A stretch of DNA of 64,000 nt. It comes from Candidatus Fredericiella danica. GTDB lineage: Bacteria > Chloroflexota > Anaerolineae > Caldilineales > Caldilineaceae. The DNA is taken from NCBI GenBank assembly GCA_016713335.1, contig JADJPH010000066.1, forward strand, positions 13,429 through 77,428, written 5' to 3'. Numbering within the stretch: position 1 is the first letter of the stretch; the number at the start of each line of letters is the position of its first letter. The notes below the pieces were generated by a model. That model did not search any database. It was not told where the DNA came from and worked only from the letters and a program-made list of their open reading frames with translations. The position numbers and the translations under genes are program-made. This document shows positions 43,735 through 53,429 of this stretch, one piece after another.

Positions 43735-46350
43735 CTACATGGTGTGCGCTTGGATATCCACCTCTTTGCGGCGCGTGGCGCGTGGCGTGCTCTTACTTTT
43801 TGCCGCTTTTGGGGTAGCCTCCACCGCTTGCGTTGCCGGTGGTTGGGCATCCTTGTCCATGAGGGCTGCTGCGAGTACCTGATCCACGGTGTCGACCAGG
43901 ATGAACTTCATGCGTGCGCGCACTTCTTCTGCGACTTCTTCGAGATCCGCTTCATTGCGTTTGGGCAGGATGAGCGTGTCCAGACCGTAGCGCGCGGCTG
44001 CGAGTACTTTCTCCTTGACGCCGCCGATCGGGAGCACCTTGCCGCGCAGTGTGATCTCGCCCGTCATGCCCAGTTTGGGCCGCAGCGGTCGATCGGTGAG
44101 CAGCGAAGCGAGTGCGGTGGCCATCGTGATGCCTGCGCTGGGGCCGTCTTTGGGAATTGCGCCGGCCGGAATGTGCAGGTGGATGTCCGCCTTGTTGAAG
44201 AACTCGGGGTCGATACCCAAGTCTGCAGCGCGATTGCGCACATAGCTCAGCGCCGCGTGCGCGCTCTCCTTCATCACGTCACCCAGTTGGCCCGTCACCG
44301 TGAAGCCCTTGGCGCCAGGGGCGCGGGTTGCCTCAAAGAACATGATGTCGCCGCCGGCTTCAGTCCAGGCGAGGCCAATGGCCACCCCGGGGACTTCCAC
44401 GCGTTCCGTCACCTCTTCGTCGAAGAACTTGCGCTTACCCAGATACTGGGTGAGATCTTTACTCTTGATGGTGCGTTTGCGTCTGACCCCGCCCGAAGCC
44501 ACACCGGCCGCGATCTTGCGGCAGATCTTGCCGATCTGGCGTTCCAGGTTGCGCACTCCGGCTTCGCTGGTGTAGCCCTGGATAATTTCACGCAGCGACC
44601 CCTCGGTCAGTGTAACCTCTGCCTGCCGGAGCCCATTCTCCTTGATCTGGCGCGGGATCAGATAACCCTGGGCGATCTTCACTTTCTCATCTTCTGTGTA
44701 GCTGCTCAGTTGGATGATCTCCATCCGGTCGCGCAGCGCGGGTGGGATCGTGTCGAGCAGGTTGGCCGTCGTGATGAAGAGCACCTGGCTCAGATCAAAC
44801 GGCACATCCAGGTAGTGGTCACGGAATTCGCGATTCTGTTCCGGGTCGAGCACTTCTAGCAGCGCGCTGGACGGGTCGCCGCGGAAGTCCCGGCCGAGTT
44901 TGTCTACTTCATCGAGCATGAACACGGGGTTCTTGCTTTCCACGCGGCGCAGACTCTGAATCACGCGACCGGGCATCGAGCCGATGTAGGTGCGCCGGAA
45001 CCCACGGATATCGGCCTCATCGCGCACGCCGCCCAGCGCCAGCCGGATGAACTTGCGGTCCATGGCGCGGGCGATGCTTAAGCCCAGGCTGGTCTTGCCG
45101 ACGCCCGGCGGTCCGACGAAGCAGAGCACGATGCCCTCGCGTTCGCGGCGAATCTTGTCGCCGATATCTTCCAGACTGTTGTCTTTGCGTTTGACTTTGC
45201 GGTCTGCACGCAGTTTACGCACGGCCAGAAATTCGAGGATGCGTTCCTTGATTTCCGCGAGGCCGTAGTGGTCTTCGTCGAGCACCTGGCGGGCGTGCTT
45301 GATGTCAAGGTTGTCGCGGGTCGTCTGCTGCCAGGGCAGGCTCACGAGCAGATCCAGGTAGGTCTTGATGACACTGTATTCTGCCGCCTGGATGGGCATG
45401 CGGCGCATCCGGTTCAGTTCTCGATGGGCTTCCTTGGTGGCCTCTTCGCTGAGTCCAGCCGCGATAATCCGCTCTTCCAGTTCGCGGATGTCGGCGGCTT
45501 GTTCGTCTTCTTCGCCGAGCTCCTTCTGGATAGCTTTCATCTGTTCGCGCAGGAAGAAGTCACGCTGCATGCGCTCCATCTCGCCCTGGGCTTCGGATTG
45601 GATTTTCCGGCCCAACTCAAGCACTTCCACTTCTTTCTTGAGTAGGGCGGTGAGCCGCAGCAACTTTTCGCGCACGCTGTCCATCTCAAGCAGCGCTTGC
45701 GCGTCGGCAACCTTCATCCGCATCGAACTGGCGACGAGGTAGGCCAACTGGCGGCCATCGTCGACGTTGAGCGCCATCACCGACAGTTCGTCGGGCATTT
45801 GTGGTTCGAGGTCGACCAGGCGGCGGAAGAGTTGCTGGACCGCGCGCATGAGCGCTTCCATCTCAATCCCTTCTTCCAGCGTTTCCGGCAGGATCTCGAT
45901 ACGGGCGCGCAGGAACGGTTCTTCCTGCGTATACTCGAGGATGCGGACGCGTTCGAGCCCCTGCACCAACAGACGCATGGTGCCATCGGGCGTTTTGAGG
46001 ACGCGGTGCACCTGCGCGGCGGTGCCAATGGCATACACCTGGTCGGGCGGCGGCTCATCGATGTTTTCATCTCGGCTCGTCACGAGTGCGATGATGCGAT
46101 TGTTGGGCAGCGTCTTCTCGACGAGGCGAATGCTGCGTTCCTGACCGATGGGCAACGGCAGCCACATCATGGGGTAGACGACCACGCCGCGCAGCGGGAG
46201 CACCGGCAGATCGTCCGAGATGATCGACTCGGTCAATTGGCGGTCGCGTTCGGCGGTCTGCTCTTTGAATTCTTCTGATTCAAAGATGACCTCGTCTTCC
46301 TCCGAATCGTCCCAATCGTCCATCTCAAAATCTAAAAAGTCGTGATTCAT
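43735..46350 (-). CDS. lon: ATP-dependent Lon protease
   Basis: An 871-residue, intact LonA. The N-terminal substrate domain (LPVLPLRGVVVYP near residue 50) is followed by the coiled coil (FFLREQMKAIQKELGEEDEQ). The AAA+ module has Walker A GPPGVGKTS near 412 and Walker B FMLDEVDKL near 475. The protease domain has the catalytic Ser in PKDGPSAGITMATAL near 735 and Lys in GGVKEKVLAAAR near 777. It degrades misfolded and regulatory proteins. An acidic N-terminal extension (DFEMDDWDDSEEDE) and a basic C-terminal tail are lineage-specific. A TACAAT -10-like box lies on the minus strand at 46425-46430. Confidence 0.97.
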   Translation of the reverse strand: MNHDFLDFEMDDWDDSEEDEVIFESEEFKEQTAERDRQLTESIISDDLPVLPLRGVVVYPMMWLPLPIGQERSIRLVEKTLPNNRIIALVTSRDENIDEPPPDQVYAIGTAAQVHRVLKTPDGTMRLLVQGLERVRILEYTQEEPFLRARIEILPETLEEGIEMEALMRAVQQLFRRLVDLEPQMPDELSVMALNVDDGRQLAYLVASSMRMKVADAQALLEMDSVREKLLRLTALLKKEVEVLELGRKIQSEAQGEMERMQRDFFLREQMKAIQKELGEEDEQAADIRELEERIIAAGLSEEATKEAHRELNRMRRMPIQAAEYSVIKTYLDLLVSLPWQQTTRDNLDIKHARQVLDEDHYGLAEIKERILEFLAVRKLRADRKVKRKDNSLEDIGDKIRREREGIVLCFVGPPGVGKTSLGLSIARAMDRKFIRLALGGVRDEADIRGFRRTYIGSMPGRVIQSLRRVESKNPVFMLDEVDKLGRDFRGDPSSALLEVLDPEQNREFRDHYLDVPFDLSQVLFITTANLLDTIPPALRDRMEIIQLSSYTEDEKVKIAQGYLIPRQIKENGLRQAEVTLTEGSLREIIQGYTSEAGVRNLERQIGKICRKIAAGVASGGVRRKRTIKSKDLTQYLGKRKFFDEEVTERVEVPGVAIGLAWTEAGGDIMFFEATRAPGAKGFTVTGQLGDVMKESAHAALSYVRNRAADLGIDPEFFNKADIHLHIPAGAIPKDGPSAGITMATALASLLTDRPLRPKLGMTGEITLRGKVLPIGGVKEKVLAAARYGLDTLILPKRNEADLEEVAEEVRARMKFILVDTVDQVLAAALMDKDAQPPATQAVEATPKAAKSKSTPRATRRKEVDIQAHTM

Positions 46351-46662
46351 GAATTCGACCTATCCATCCTGTCTTTTGTGTGGGTACGGTGGGTCAGGCG
46401 CCACCGGTCAAGCCACAAGCAGCCATTGTACCACAGAGCCGCGCACGTTAGTAAGCGGTGCTGCCACTAACTTGAATTACACCTGAAATTCTATCATGGT
46501 GGTGGGATCGGGCACGAGGGTGTCGGGGTTCCTGGCCGCACATTGACTGTTGCCTATTGCACTCGGCGATTTGCTGCCAAGTTGAAATTTACTCTAGTGT
46601 AGTACACTGCATGATGATATTCTTGCTCCCAAAATCCATTCAAAAACAAAAGGATGGTTTCC
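46351..46662. other. Divergent intergenic region between lon and the FTCD-C gene
   Basis: About 310 bases, no gene. It holds a minus-strand -10-like TACAAT (46425-46430, for lon), a GTTAGT...ACTAAC imperfect inverted repeat near 46447-46471, and a palindrome at 46596-46608 in front of the FTCD-C gene. Confidence 0.5.
46596..46608. promoter_or_regulatory. Palindromic operator-like element AGTGTA-G-TACACT
   Basis: A 13-base perfect palindrome, 55 bases before the start of the FTCD-C gene and next to a TTGAAA (46582-46587) -35-like hexamer. Confidence 0.4.
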
Positions 46663-47300
46663 GTGGCTACTGCGACGATGACAACGACTGAATTTCTGGA
46701 TGCACTTGCGGCGGGTGAACCAACGCCCGGTGGTGGCGGGGCGGCGGCACTGACCGCCAGCGAGGCTGCTGCATTGCTCAGTATGGTGATCCAATTCACT
46801 GTGGGGAAAAAGAAGTATGCAGATGTAGAGGAGGAGATGCGCGGGTACCTCGCGCGCACCGAAGTGTTGCGGCGCGAGTTGCTGGCGGAAGTCGATACGG
46901 ATGCCGCAGCGTTTCAGGGCGTTGCCGCCACCTATGGGATGCCCAAGGAGACTGACGCGGAGAAGGCGGCGCGTACGGCCGCGTTGCAGGCGCGTTAAAG
47001 CATGCCGCTGCAGTGCCCTTTGGCGTTGCCGAGACCTGTCTGGAAATCATGCGCCTGGCGGAACCCGTGGGCGCAAAGGGCAATAGCAATGTCGTCAGCG
47101 ATGCGGCCAGCGCGCTCTATCTCGCGCACAGCGCTTTCCAATGTGCCATCGTCAATGTGAACGTCAACCTGAAATTCATCAAGGATGAGGCGTTTGTATC
47201 GGCATGGAGTGTTCAGGTCGCTGATGCCCAGGCCCAGGTGCAGGCAGCCTATGCCGCAGCAAAGCAGGCAATCGAAGGCACGCTGGGGGTGACCCTATGA
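46663..47300 (+). CDS. Formiminotransferase-cyclodeaminase C-terminal-type protein (methenyl-THF cyclohydrolase), frameshifted
   Basis: FTCD_C family (FchA-like) protein of ~212 residues. It has FLDALAAGEPTPGGGGAAAL at the N-terminus, then KYADVEEEMRGYLARTEVLR, then, after a one-base break near 46992 (GCGGCG read as GCGCG), KHAAAVPFGVAETCLEIMRL, and GNSNVVSDAASALYLAHSAF, the family C-terminal signature. It hydrolyses or deaminates formimino/methenyl-tetrahydrofolate. The GTG start at 46663 is supported by AAAAGGA 8 bases upstream. Its stop overlaps the folD ATG by four bases, so it is coupled to folD in one-carbon metabolism. Confidence 0.85.
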
Positions 47301-48148
47301 GCGCCCAGCTGCTCGACGGCAAGGCGCACGCCAAGACCCTTCGGGATGAACTTAAAGGTGCTTTTGCGAGTTACAGCGCCCAGCGCGGGGTTGCACCGAC
47401 GCTGGCCGTGCTGCGGATCGGCGCAGACGAGGCGAGCGCAGGGTATGCCCGCGCGCTGGAAAAGACCTGCCAGGGTGTAGGCGCCGGCTTCCAACTGGTT
47501 GAACTTCCCGAACTGATCACGCAAGCCGACGCGGTGGAAACCCTGGCCGCACTCAATAGCGACGACACCATTCACGGGATCATGATCCTGGAACCGGTGC
47601 CAAACCATATCGATCATCCGGCATTGATCGACCTCCTCAATCCTGCGAAGGATGTCGACGGTGTGCACCCCCTCAATGCCGGACGGCTACTGGCAAACCG
47701 GCCACCCTTCTTTGTGCCGGCGACGCCGGCCGGCGGGCTGCGGCTGCTGGAAAATGCCGGTGTGGAGTTCAAAGGCAAGCATGCCGTGATCGTCGGGCGG
47801 AGTGACATTGTCGGCAAGCCGATGGCCCTGCTGCTGTTGCATCGCCATTGCACCGTAACCATCACGCACAGCAGGACAATCGACCTGCCTGGCGTCTGCC
47901 GCACTGCCGACATTCTGTGTCTGGCCATTGGCCGCGCCGAAATGATCAAAGGGGACTGGGTCAAGCCTGGCGCGATCGTCGTTGACTTTGGCACGACCTA
48001 TACCGATGCCGGTCTGAAGGGCGATTGTGACCAGGCTGCGGTTGCGGAGGTTGCCGGTATGCTGACGCCTGTTCCCGGCGGCACCGGACCGATGACCAAT
48101 GTCCTGTTGATGGAGAATCTGTTGCGCGCCGCGCAACTCGTCGCCTGA
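47297..48148 (+). CDS. folD: Bifunctional methylene-THF dehydrogenase / methenyl-THF cyclohydrolase
   Basis: A 283-residue FolD. The active-site Tyr and Lys are in GYARALEKTCQGVG near residue 50. DGVHPLNAGRL is near 120. The NAD(P) binding region is AVIVGRSDIVGKPMALLLLH near 165. VDFGTTYTD and the C-terminal TPVPGGTGPMTNVLLMENLL signature follow. The usual QLPLP loop is changed to LEPVPNHI and PCTP to PATPAG, suggesting altered substrate contacts or a divergent subfamily. It produces formyl-THF precursors and is translationally coupled to the FTCD-C gene. Confidence 0.9.
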   Translation: MSAQLLDGKAHAKTLRDELKGAFASYSAQRGVAPTLAVLRIGADEASAGYARALEKTCQGVGAGFQLVELPELITQADAVETLAALNSDDTIHGIMILEPVPNHIDHPALIDLLNPAKDVDGVHPLNAGRLLANRPPFFVPATPAGGLRLLENAGVEFKGKHAVIVGRSDIVGKPMALLLLHRHCTVTITHSRTIDLPGVCRTADILCLAIGRAEMIKGDWVKPGAIVVDFGTTYTDAGLKGDCDQAAVAEVAGMLTPVPGGTGPMTNVLLMENLLRAAQLVA

Positions 48149-48176
48149 TCCGGCGACCGTACGGCAGGGTGACTGC

Positions 48177-50435
48177 GTGACGCATTTGAAAGACGCTGTT
48201 TCCAACGCTGAAACCGGGGGAACGCGATCGCGCCACCCAGGGCCACCGTCCCCCCGCTGGTTCAGTCACCCTGCCGTCGCCCACCTGTTTGCCCTGCTCG
48301 GCTATGCACTGGCCACGATCCTCTTTACGTGGCCCCTCGCCCTGAACCTCACCGTTGCCATTCCCGGCGATAGCTTTGACGGGTGGCAGAACTTCTGGAA
48401 CCTCTGGTGGGTCAAAATCGCTTTTGTGGATCCGGTTTCTAACCAGCTCTACACCGACCTCCTCTATCACCCGACCGGTGTCGGTCTCTACTTTCAGACG
48501 CTGAATCCGTTTAACGGGGTGATGACGCTGCCCATTCAGGTGGCGGGCAACTTGTACCTGGCGTACAACGCAGTGGTGTTTTTTAGCTGGGTGGGCGCGG
48601 GGTTTGGGATGTTTTTGTTGACCCGGGGGGTGATCGGGCAGGGGAGGGCGCACGGGGGCTGGGCGTTTGTGGGGCCGTTTGTGGCGGGGTTGGTGTTTAC
48701 GCTGGCGCCGGTGCATTCGGCGCATCTTTTGGGGCACATGCAGGTGTTCAGTCTGGAGTGGCTGCCGTTTTATCTGCTCTATCTGTTGATGGCGCTGCAA
48801 AGGAGTATGGCGGGGCGTCGTTGGGTGCGAAGTGCGTTGCTGGCGGGCCTCTTTCTTGCTTTTAACGGGCTATGTGATTGGTATTTCGTCCTTTATTTGT
48901 TCTTGTTCACGGCCCTGGCAGTGGTATGGGCGTGGGGCGCAAGCCAGTTGTCTGCGCCAAGATCGCAGGGGTGGGTCGGGTTTTGGCGCAGCGTGCGACC
49001 TGCACTGGTTGCCGGTGCACTGTTTGCGGTTCTGCTCAGCTTCTGGCTTGTGCCGATGGTTGCTGAGGCGCTCCAATTCAAATTTATGGTGCGCCCGCCC
49101 GCCGATCTCTATGTCTTTAGCGCCAGCGTCGCAGATTTTGTGATTCCCAACCGGTTGCACAGTCTGTTCATGCCCGGCAGCTTCGAGTGGCCGGGCAACC
49201 AGATTGCACCGGTCAGTGAGCGCACCATCGCCGTGGGCTACATCGCACTGGTGCTGGCCATCGTGGCCTTGTTCACGGCGCGGCGGCGCAGTCTACTGGT
49301 GGGTGACTGCGCTTGGCTTCTTCCTGCTGGCGCTTGGCCCACTCATTCACCTGGGCAACATCACCCTGAATGTCATCCCTGCGGCTGTCCTCAACGGCGA
49401 TGATGTGCGCAGTTGGACGCCCTATGGCCTGCTGAATCAATTGGTGCCCTTCATGCGCATCAGCCGCAGCGTCAGCCGCTTTGCGATTATGGTCCAGTTG
49501 AGCATCAGCGTGTTGGCCGGGCTTGGGCTGGCGACGCTGCTACAATGGATGCGGACGCCGGTCACACGGGGTGATGCCGCCCGCCCGCCCTGGTATCGGT
49601 CCCTGGCTGCGCAATATGCCCTCGTCTTCCTCTGTGTGGGCGGTTTGCTGGCTGAGTATTGGGTTGCACCCTTCCCCGTCAGCCCACCCGACACCCCGGA
49701 ATATTACGGTCAATTGGCAACTGACCCTGACCCGCGTGCCGTGTTGAATCTGCCGATGAACTACGACCGGCCCGGCTACCTGCTCTATCAGACCGTGCAC
49801 GGCAAACCGCTGACCGTTGCCTATATCAGCCGTGATGACCCGCGCACCATGACCGAACGCAGCCCGGTGCTGCAGAACTTCCGGCATCTGGGAACGGACA
49901 TTATCGAGGCCGACCTGGCGCAGGTTGGCCTGGCCATGCTGGCCGATTTGGAGGTCGGCACGGTCGTGCTGGATCGCTACAAGATGCCCGGTGGGGATGA
50001 ACGCACAGTCACCGAGGCCCTGACGCAAGCGATTTTTCGCACGCAGGCGCCTGTCTACGCGGACGAGCGGATCACGGTCTATCGAGTTCCGCAGACAGTG
50101 ACGCCGGAGCCGTACCTGCGGCTGGGACCGCTTAACTGGGGGCGTTGGAGCGCCCCGAGACCGGTGCACCCTATCGGCAACTCCTGGGGCCCGCGCAGGT
50201 TGAGTTGATGCATGTCCCGCCCGGGGCGGCACTGCGCATCCGCTATCGCACGGTGGATGGCAATTCAGGGCTGCGCGTGGTGGCGCTCGACGATGACACG
50301 CCGATCATGGAACTTGCGCCGGCGCCGGATGGCAGCGAAGTGACGATGGAAATTGCGAACATGACCGGCGGAGTCAGGTTAGCGCCGGACGCACCGGGGG
50401 CGGTGATGATCGAATTGATTGGGCTGGAAGATTAG
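48177..50435 (+). CDS. Large integral membrane protein (GT-C glycosyltransferase-like), frameshifted
   Basis: Three frame segments form one ~750-residue protein. Segment 1 (to about 49295) has about ten helices and the acidic loop IPGDSFDGWQNFWNLWWVKI. Segment 2 (from GPLIHLGNITLNVIP to YRVPQTVTPEPYLR) is in another frame. Segment 3 (ERPETGAPYRQLLG to IELIGLED) follows a second break near 50145. The first-loop GDSFDGWQN resembles the acidic loop of polyprenyl-phosphate-dependent GT-C enzymes, and the C-terminal half ends in a soluble beta-rich part. It may belong to the same envelope-glycan machinery as 27009-32699. The gene converges on the RNase H gene, stop codons overlapping in ATTAG. Confidence 0.65.
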
Positions 50436-51205
50436 TGGCCCAGCACGCGGACGCTGTGTTCACGGCCCTGGTGGGTTAGTTGCCATGCACCGAACGTGCG
50501 CAGCAGTTCGCGCACGCGATCACGGCGGGTGCGCATGCGCTCGTCGGTGCATTTCCACTCGCCGGTCACCTGGTTGATCACGAGTTGTGAATCGCCCCGA
50601 ATCTCGAGCCGAGCGGTGGCTGGATCTGCGCCCCCATCGAGCAGACGTTTATGCACTGCTTCCAACGCGGCGATCAGCGTGTCGTATTCCGCCTCGTTGT
50701 TGGTGACCCCATTGCCAAATTGAAGCTGGACAATCTGCTGCGCCTGTCCTGGCCAGCGCAGTGCGTAGCTGCCATAGCCGAAACCAGGATTGCCCTTGCT
50801 GCCACCGTCAAAGATCAGCCCGATCGGTCGTTCCGGCGCCTGGCCCGGCAGGGGCGACATTGCATGCGGATCGGGTGTTTCCGGTGCGCTGGAGGGCGCG
50901 CCCAGGACGACCTTGCCGGTCGTGCGTCCCTCAGTTCCAGGCTGTTGGGCGGCCATGCGCAGCAAGAGCGCTGAGGATCCCGACGTGGGTTGGCGTGATG
51001 GGCGTGCCGCGGGTTCACCAGGCGGGGTGCGCACGGCGAGTGTGCGTTCGGGGAGTGCAGGCGCTACTTCAAGGCGGTTACGGTCGGTGAAGCCGCTGTC
51101 ATCCCCGAGCAGTCCACCGGCGCGCAAACGCTGCAATAACTGGCGCCGTTCTTCGGGCGCCAGTTGGCGAATCAACTGGAGAATGCGGTCAATCGAGTCG
51201 GGCAT
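50432..51205 (-). CDS. Ribonuclease HI-family protein with N-terminal extension
   Basis: A 257-residue protein. The C-terminal ~130 residues are an RNase H fold: GLIFDGGSKGNPGFGYGSYA (first catalytic Asp), VTNNEAEYDTLIAALEAV (Glu), LEIRGDSQLVINQVTGEWKC (Asp), and an ending HQGREHSVRVLGH. The N-terminal ~110 residues (LQLIRQLAPEERRQLLQRLR plus a linker) are not conserved and may bind nucleic acid. It probably removes RNA from RNA/DNA hybrids, or acts as an RnhA-like paralogue of plant/archaeal type. The start is 51205; the frame continues to 51265 without a better ribosome site. Confidence 0.8.
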   Translation of the reverse strand: MPDSIDRILQLIRQLAPEERRQLLQRLRAGGLLGDDSGFTDRNRLEVAPALPERTLAVRTPPGEPAARPSRQPTSGSSALLLRMAAQQPGTEGRTTGKVVLGAPSSAPETPDPHAMSPLPGQAPERPIGLIFDGGSKGNPGFGYGSYALRWPGQAQQIVQLQFGNGVTNNEAEYDTLIAALEAVHKRLLDGGADPATARLEIRGDSQLVINQVTGEWKCTDERMRTRRDRVRELLRTFGAWQLTHQGREHSVRVLGH

Positions 51206-51219
51206 GGTGGAAATAGGTT

Positions 51220-52080
51220 TCACGCCACGCGCATTTGTTTGCGCTGTGCCCGCGCCTTGTCCCACAGGTGTAGGAGGTTGTTGTTGTGGAACTGCTGCAC
51301 GAGACCGCCGAGCGGAATGCGCGAACGGTTGAATTGCTCGATATCGTGCTGGAGCAATTCATGTTTGGTTGCCCCTTCATCCATCAGGTCGTCGACCAAC
51401 TTCTGAATGTCGTTCAGATACTGGACGTTGGCGTCGATGCTGCTGGCCACTTCGCCGCGCAGCAGGATGTCGCCATGCCCCTGGACGATGCATTCCAGGT
51501 TGTAATCATGTAGATTGAGCAGCGACCGTTTGTAGACCTCGATGTCGGCGAAAGGGGTCGCAATGATCGGCACCGGCATCATCAGGTCACTGGCAAAGAG
51601 CACTTTGTCTTCGCGGACATGCACGGCGCAGCAGTCCGGGCTTGGACCCGGGCTATGGAGCAGATGCACGGTTTTGCCGCCCAGCCGGATTACCATGCCT
51701 TCACTGAAGACCAATTTGGGCAGCCGGATCTCGACGCTGCGCAATTCAGGGGTGTGTTGGCGGGCCTCCCGCAACGCTTGGATGCCATATTCCTTCTGCA
51801 TCTGCATGCACAATTCGTGTGCGATTAGTTCTGCATCGGGGAAAAAGCACGAGCCGTAGGTATGTTCGGCATGGCTGATGGTGTTGATCACATACTTGAT
51901 GCCTTGCGGGCAGATCCGGTCGGCAAATTCGATGATTTCACGTGTTTCTGAGGGAAAGGGCAGCGTGTCGATCAGGATGCCGCCATCGGGCGTCACCACC
52001 AGCCCGGCATTTACTTCCACATAGAGGCGACTGGTGAAGACCCACGTATCGTCGGCCACGCGCGTGCGAATGATGCTCAC
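51220..52080 (-). CDS. MBL-fold (metallo-beta-lactamase superfamily) protein with altered metal site
   Basis: A 286-residue protein of MBL fold: NAGLVVTPDGGILIDTLPFP, VINTISHAEHTYG, VHLLHSPGPSPDC, VLFASDLMMP and VQGHGDILL. In canonical members the first motif is HxHxDH; here it reads I-S-H-A-E-H. The His of the third motif (HTPGHS) is Pro. At least two metal ligands are therefore changed, so the protein may bind one metal, or none, or another ligand. The start is GTG 52080 with AAAGGAG seven bases upstream. It follows the RNase H-like gene in the same direction. Confidence 0.75.
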   Translation of the reverse strand: MSIIRTRVADDTWVFTSRLYVEVNAGLVVTPDGGILIDTLPFPSETREIIEFADRICPQGIKYVINTISHAEHTYGSCFFPDAELIAHELCMQMQKEYGIQALREARQHTPELRSVEIRLPKLVFSEGMVIRLGGKTVHLLHSPGPSPDCCAVHVREDKVLFASDLMMPVPIIATPFADIEVYKRSLLNLHDYNLECIVQGHGDILLRGEVASSIDANVQYLNDIQKLVDDLMDEGATKHELLQHDIEQFNRSRIPLGGLVQQFHNNNLLHLWDKARAQRKQMRVA

Positions 52081-52246
52081 AACTCTACTCCTTTGCGAAT
52101 TTCTGCGCGATCCCGCCGTCCTGCAGCCTCGATCACGCATACGCGAATGCGCCGGCGTCGAACGCCTTTTGCGTCACCACGCCGGCAACGACAGCATGGT
52201 ACCACGCCGTCGCCGTTTCCGTCAAAAGAGTTTACATAATATTGAT

Positions 52247-52630
52247 TTAGGTGGGAGATTCGCTGCTCAGCCCGGCAAGCAGCAGCCGGGCCGCCGCCTC
52301 GTTGCTTGCTGCGGGCACATTGTAGACATTGCAGATCCGGAGCAGACCCTGGATGTCCGGTTCATGGGGATGCGCATAGAGCGGGTCGACGAGAAAGATG
52401 ACCGCGCGCACATGGCCTTCGGCGACCTGTGCGGCAATCTGCGCGTCGCCGCCGTAGGGGCCGCTCAACAGGCGCGTCACCGGCAGCCCGGTGGCCGCGG
52501 CGATGCGTTCGCCGGTGGTGCCGGTGGCGATCAGTTTGTAGCGGCTTAGAAATTCACGATGCGCTTCGGCAAAGCGCACCATCTCGTCTTTCTTGCCATC
52601 GTGTGCAATCAATGCTATGGTTTCGGCCAT
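52247..52630 (-). CDS. mgsA: Methylglyoxal synthase
   Basis: A 127-residue protein, the normal size. ETIALIAHDGKKDEMVRFAE at the N-terminus, ATGTTGERIAAATG, the catalytic-Asp loop LLSGPYGGDAQIAAQVAEG near 55, VIFLVDPLYAHPHEPDIQGL near 80 and the ending NVYNVPAASNEAAARLL are diagnostic. It converts dihydroxyacetone phosphate to methylglyoxal, a bypass when phosphate is short. The start is ATG 52630; a longer frame upstream lies within the divergent gene. It is divergent from the MTAP-like gene, with a ~20-base common promoter region. Confidence 0.95.
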   Translation of the reverse strand: MAETIALIAHDGKKDEMVRFAEAHREFLSRYKLIATGTTGERIAAATGLPVTRLLSGPYGGDAQIAAQVAEGHVRAVIFLVDPLYAHPHEPDIQGLLRICNVYNVPAASNEAAARLLLAGLSSESPT

Positions 52631-52649
52631 CGTCCTGCAGTATACCACA

Positions 52650-53411
52650 ATGACCTCTATGCCAAACGCAACCCTACTGATCCTTGTCGCTGTGTTGTTG
52701 CCGCCGCGTGCCCTGGACGCACTGGGGCAGTTGGTCGAAGAACGCGTCATTTTGACCCCGTATGGGGAGGCCGGGCCACTGGCGCTGCGCGTCATGCCTG
52801 ACGGATTGGCAACCTGGGTGCAACCGTATAGTGGCTTGCCGACGCGCACCGATCCGCGTGCCACGATCTATGCTGCACGCCAACTCGGTGTGCGCCGTAT
52901 TCTCAATTGGGATATGGGAATCGGGTTGAACACGTTGCTGCAGCGGGGCGAGCCGTTTATCGTCGATGATTACATCTCCTGGGTGAACCATCAAGCCGAC
53001 ACATTCTTCAGCGAGGCGCCGATGGGCATGGATGTGAACGCCGCTAATCTCCGCACGGCCTTTTGTCCTGAGCTTACGCGCCAGTTGCGCGAACTAATGC
53101 CTGGCGCCCCCCAGGGCGTCGTGCTCGGCGCCGATTTCTTGCGGCGCGAGACGGCTGCGGAGGCGCGCATGTTTCGCATGTTTGGCGCGGACGTGCTGAG
53201 CTACAACCTGGTGCCCGAAGTCGCGCTGGCCCAGGAATTGGGTATCTGTTATGCCGGGCTGGTGACGGTCAGTGCATTGGGCGCAGACCGGCCGGCAGTC
53301 GCAGCGCATGGCGAATTACGCCAGACGCTGCATGCTGTGGTTGACCTGCTGCCCACTTTTGCGGCCATGGCCAGCCAGCCGCCCACCTGTCACTGTGGAA
53401 AACACGAATAG
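52650..53411 (+). CDS. MTAP/purine nucleoside phosphorylase-like protein
   Basis: A ~253-residue protein. The overall pattern is of 5'-methylthioadenosine phosphorylase-type enzymes: LTPYGEAGPLALRVMPDGLA, PTRTDPRATIYAARQLGVRR, ILNWDMGIGLN and VDDYISWVNHQADTFF, then AVLSYNLVPEVALAQELGI and YAGLVTVSALGAD. Several MTAP phosphate-binding residues (PRHG) are not visible, so activity may differ. No ribosome site precedes the ATG at 52650; with GTATAC just upstream the mRNA may be leaderless. It lies 18 bases before the M16C peptidase gene. Confidence 0.7.
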   Translation: MTSMPNATLLILVAVLLPPRALDALGQLVEERVILTPYGEAGPLALRVMPDGLATWVQPYSGLPTRTDPRATIYAARQLGVRRILNWDMGIGLNTLLQRGEPFIVDDYISWVNHQADTFFSEAPMGMDVNAANLRTAFCPELTRQLRELMPGAPQGVVLGADFLRRETAAEARMFRMFGADVLSYNLVPEVALAQELGICYAGLVTVSALGADRPAVAAHGELRQTLHAVVDLLPTFAAMASQPPTCHCGKHE

Positions 53412-53429
53412 AACTTCACAAAGGAAGCT

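Noticed and set aside
46447..46471. CIRCE-type heat-shock element upstream of lon
   Set aside because: The GTTAGT...ACTAAC repeat has only 6-base arms and lacks the TTAGCACTC consensus.
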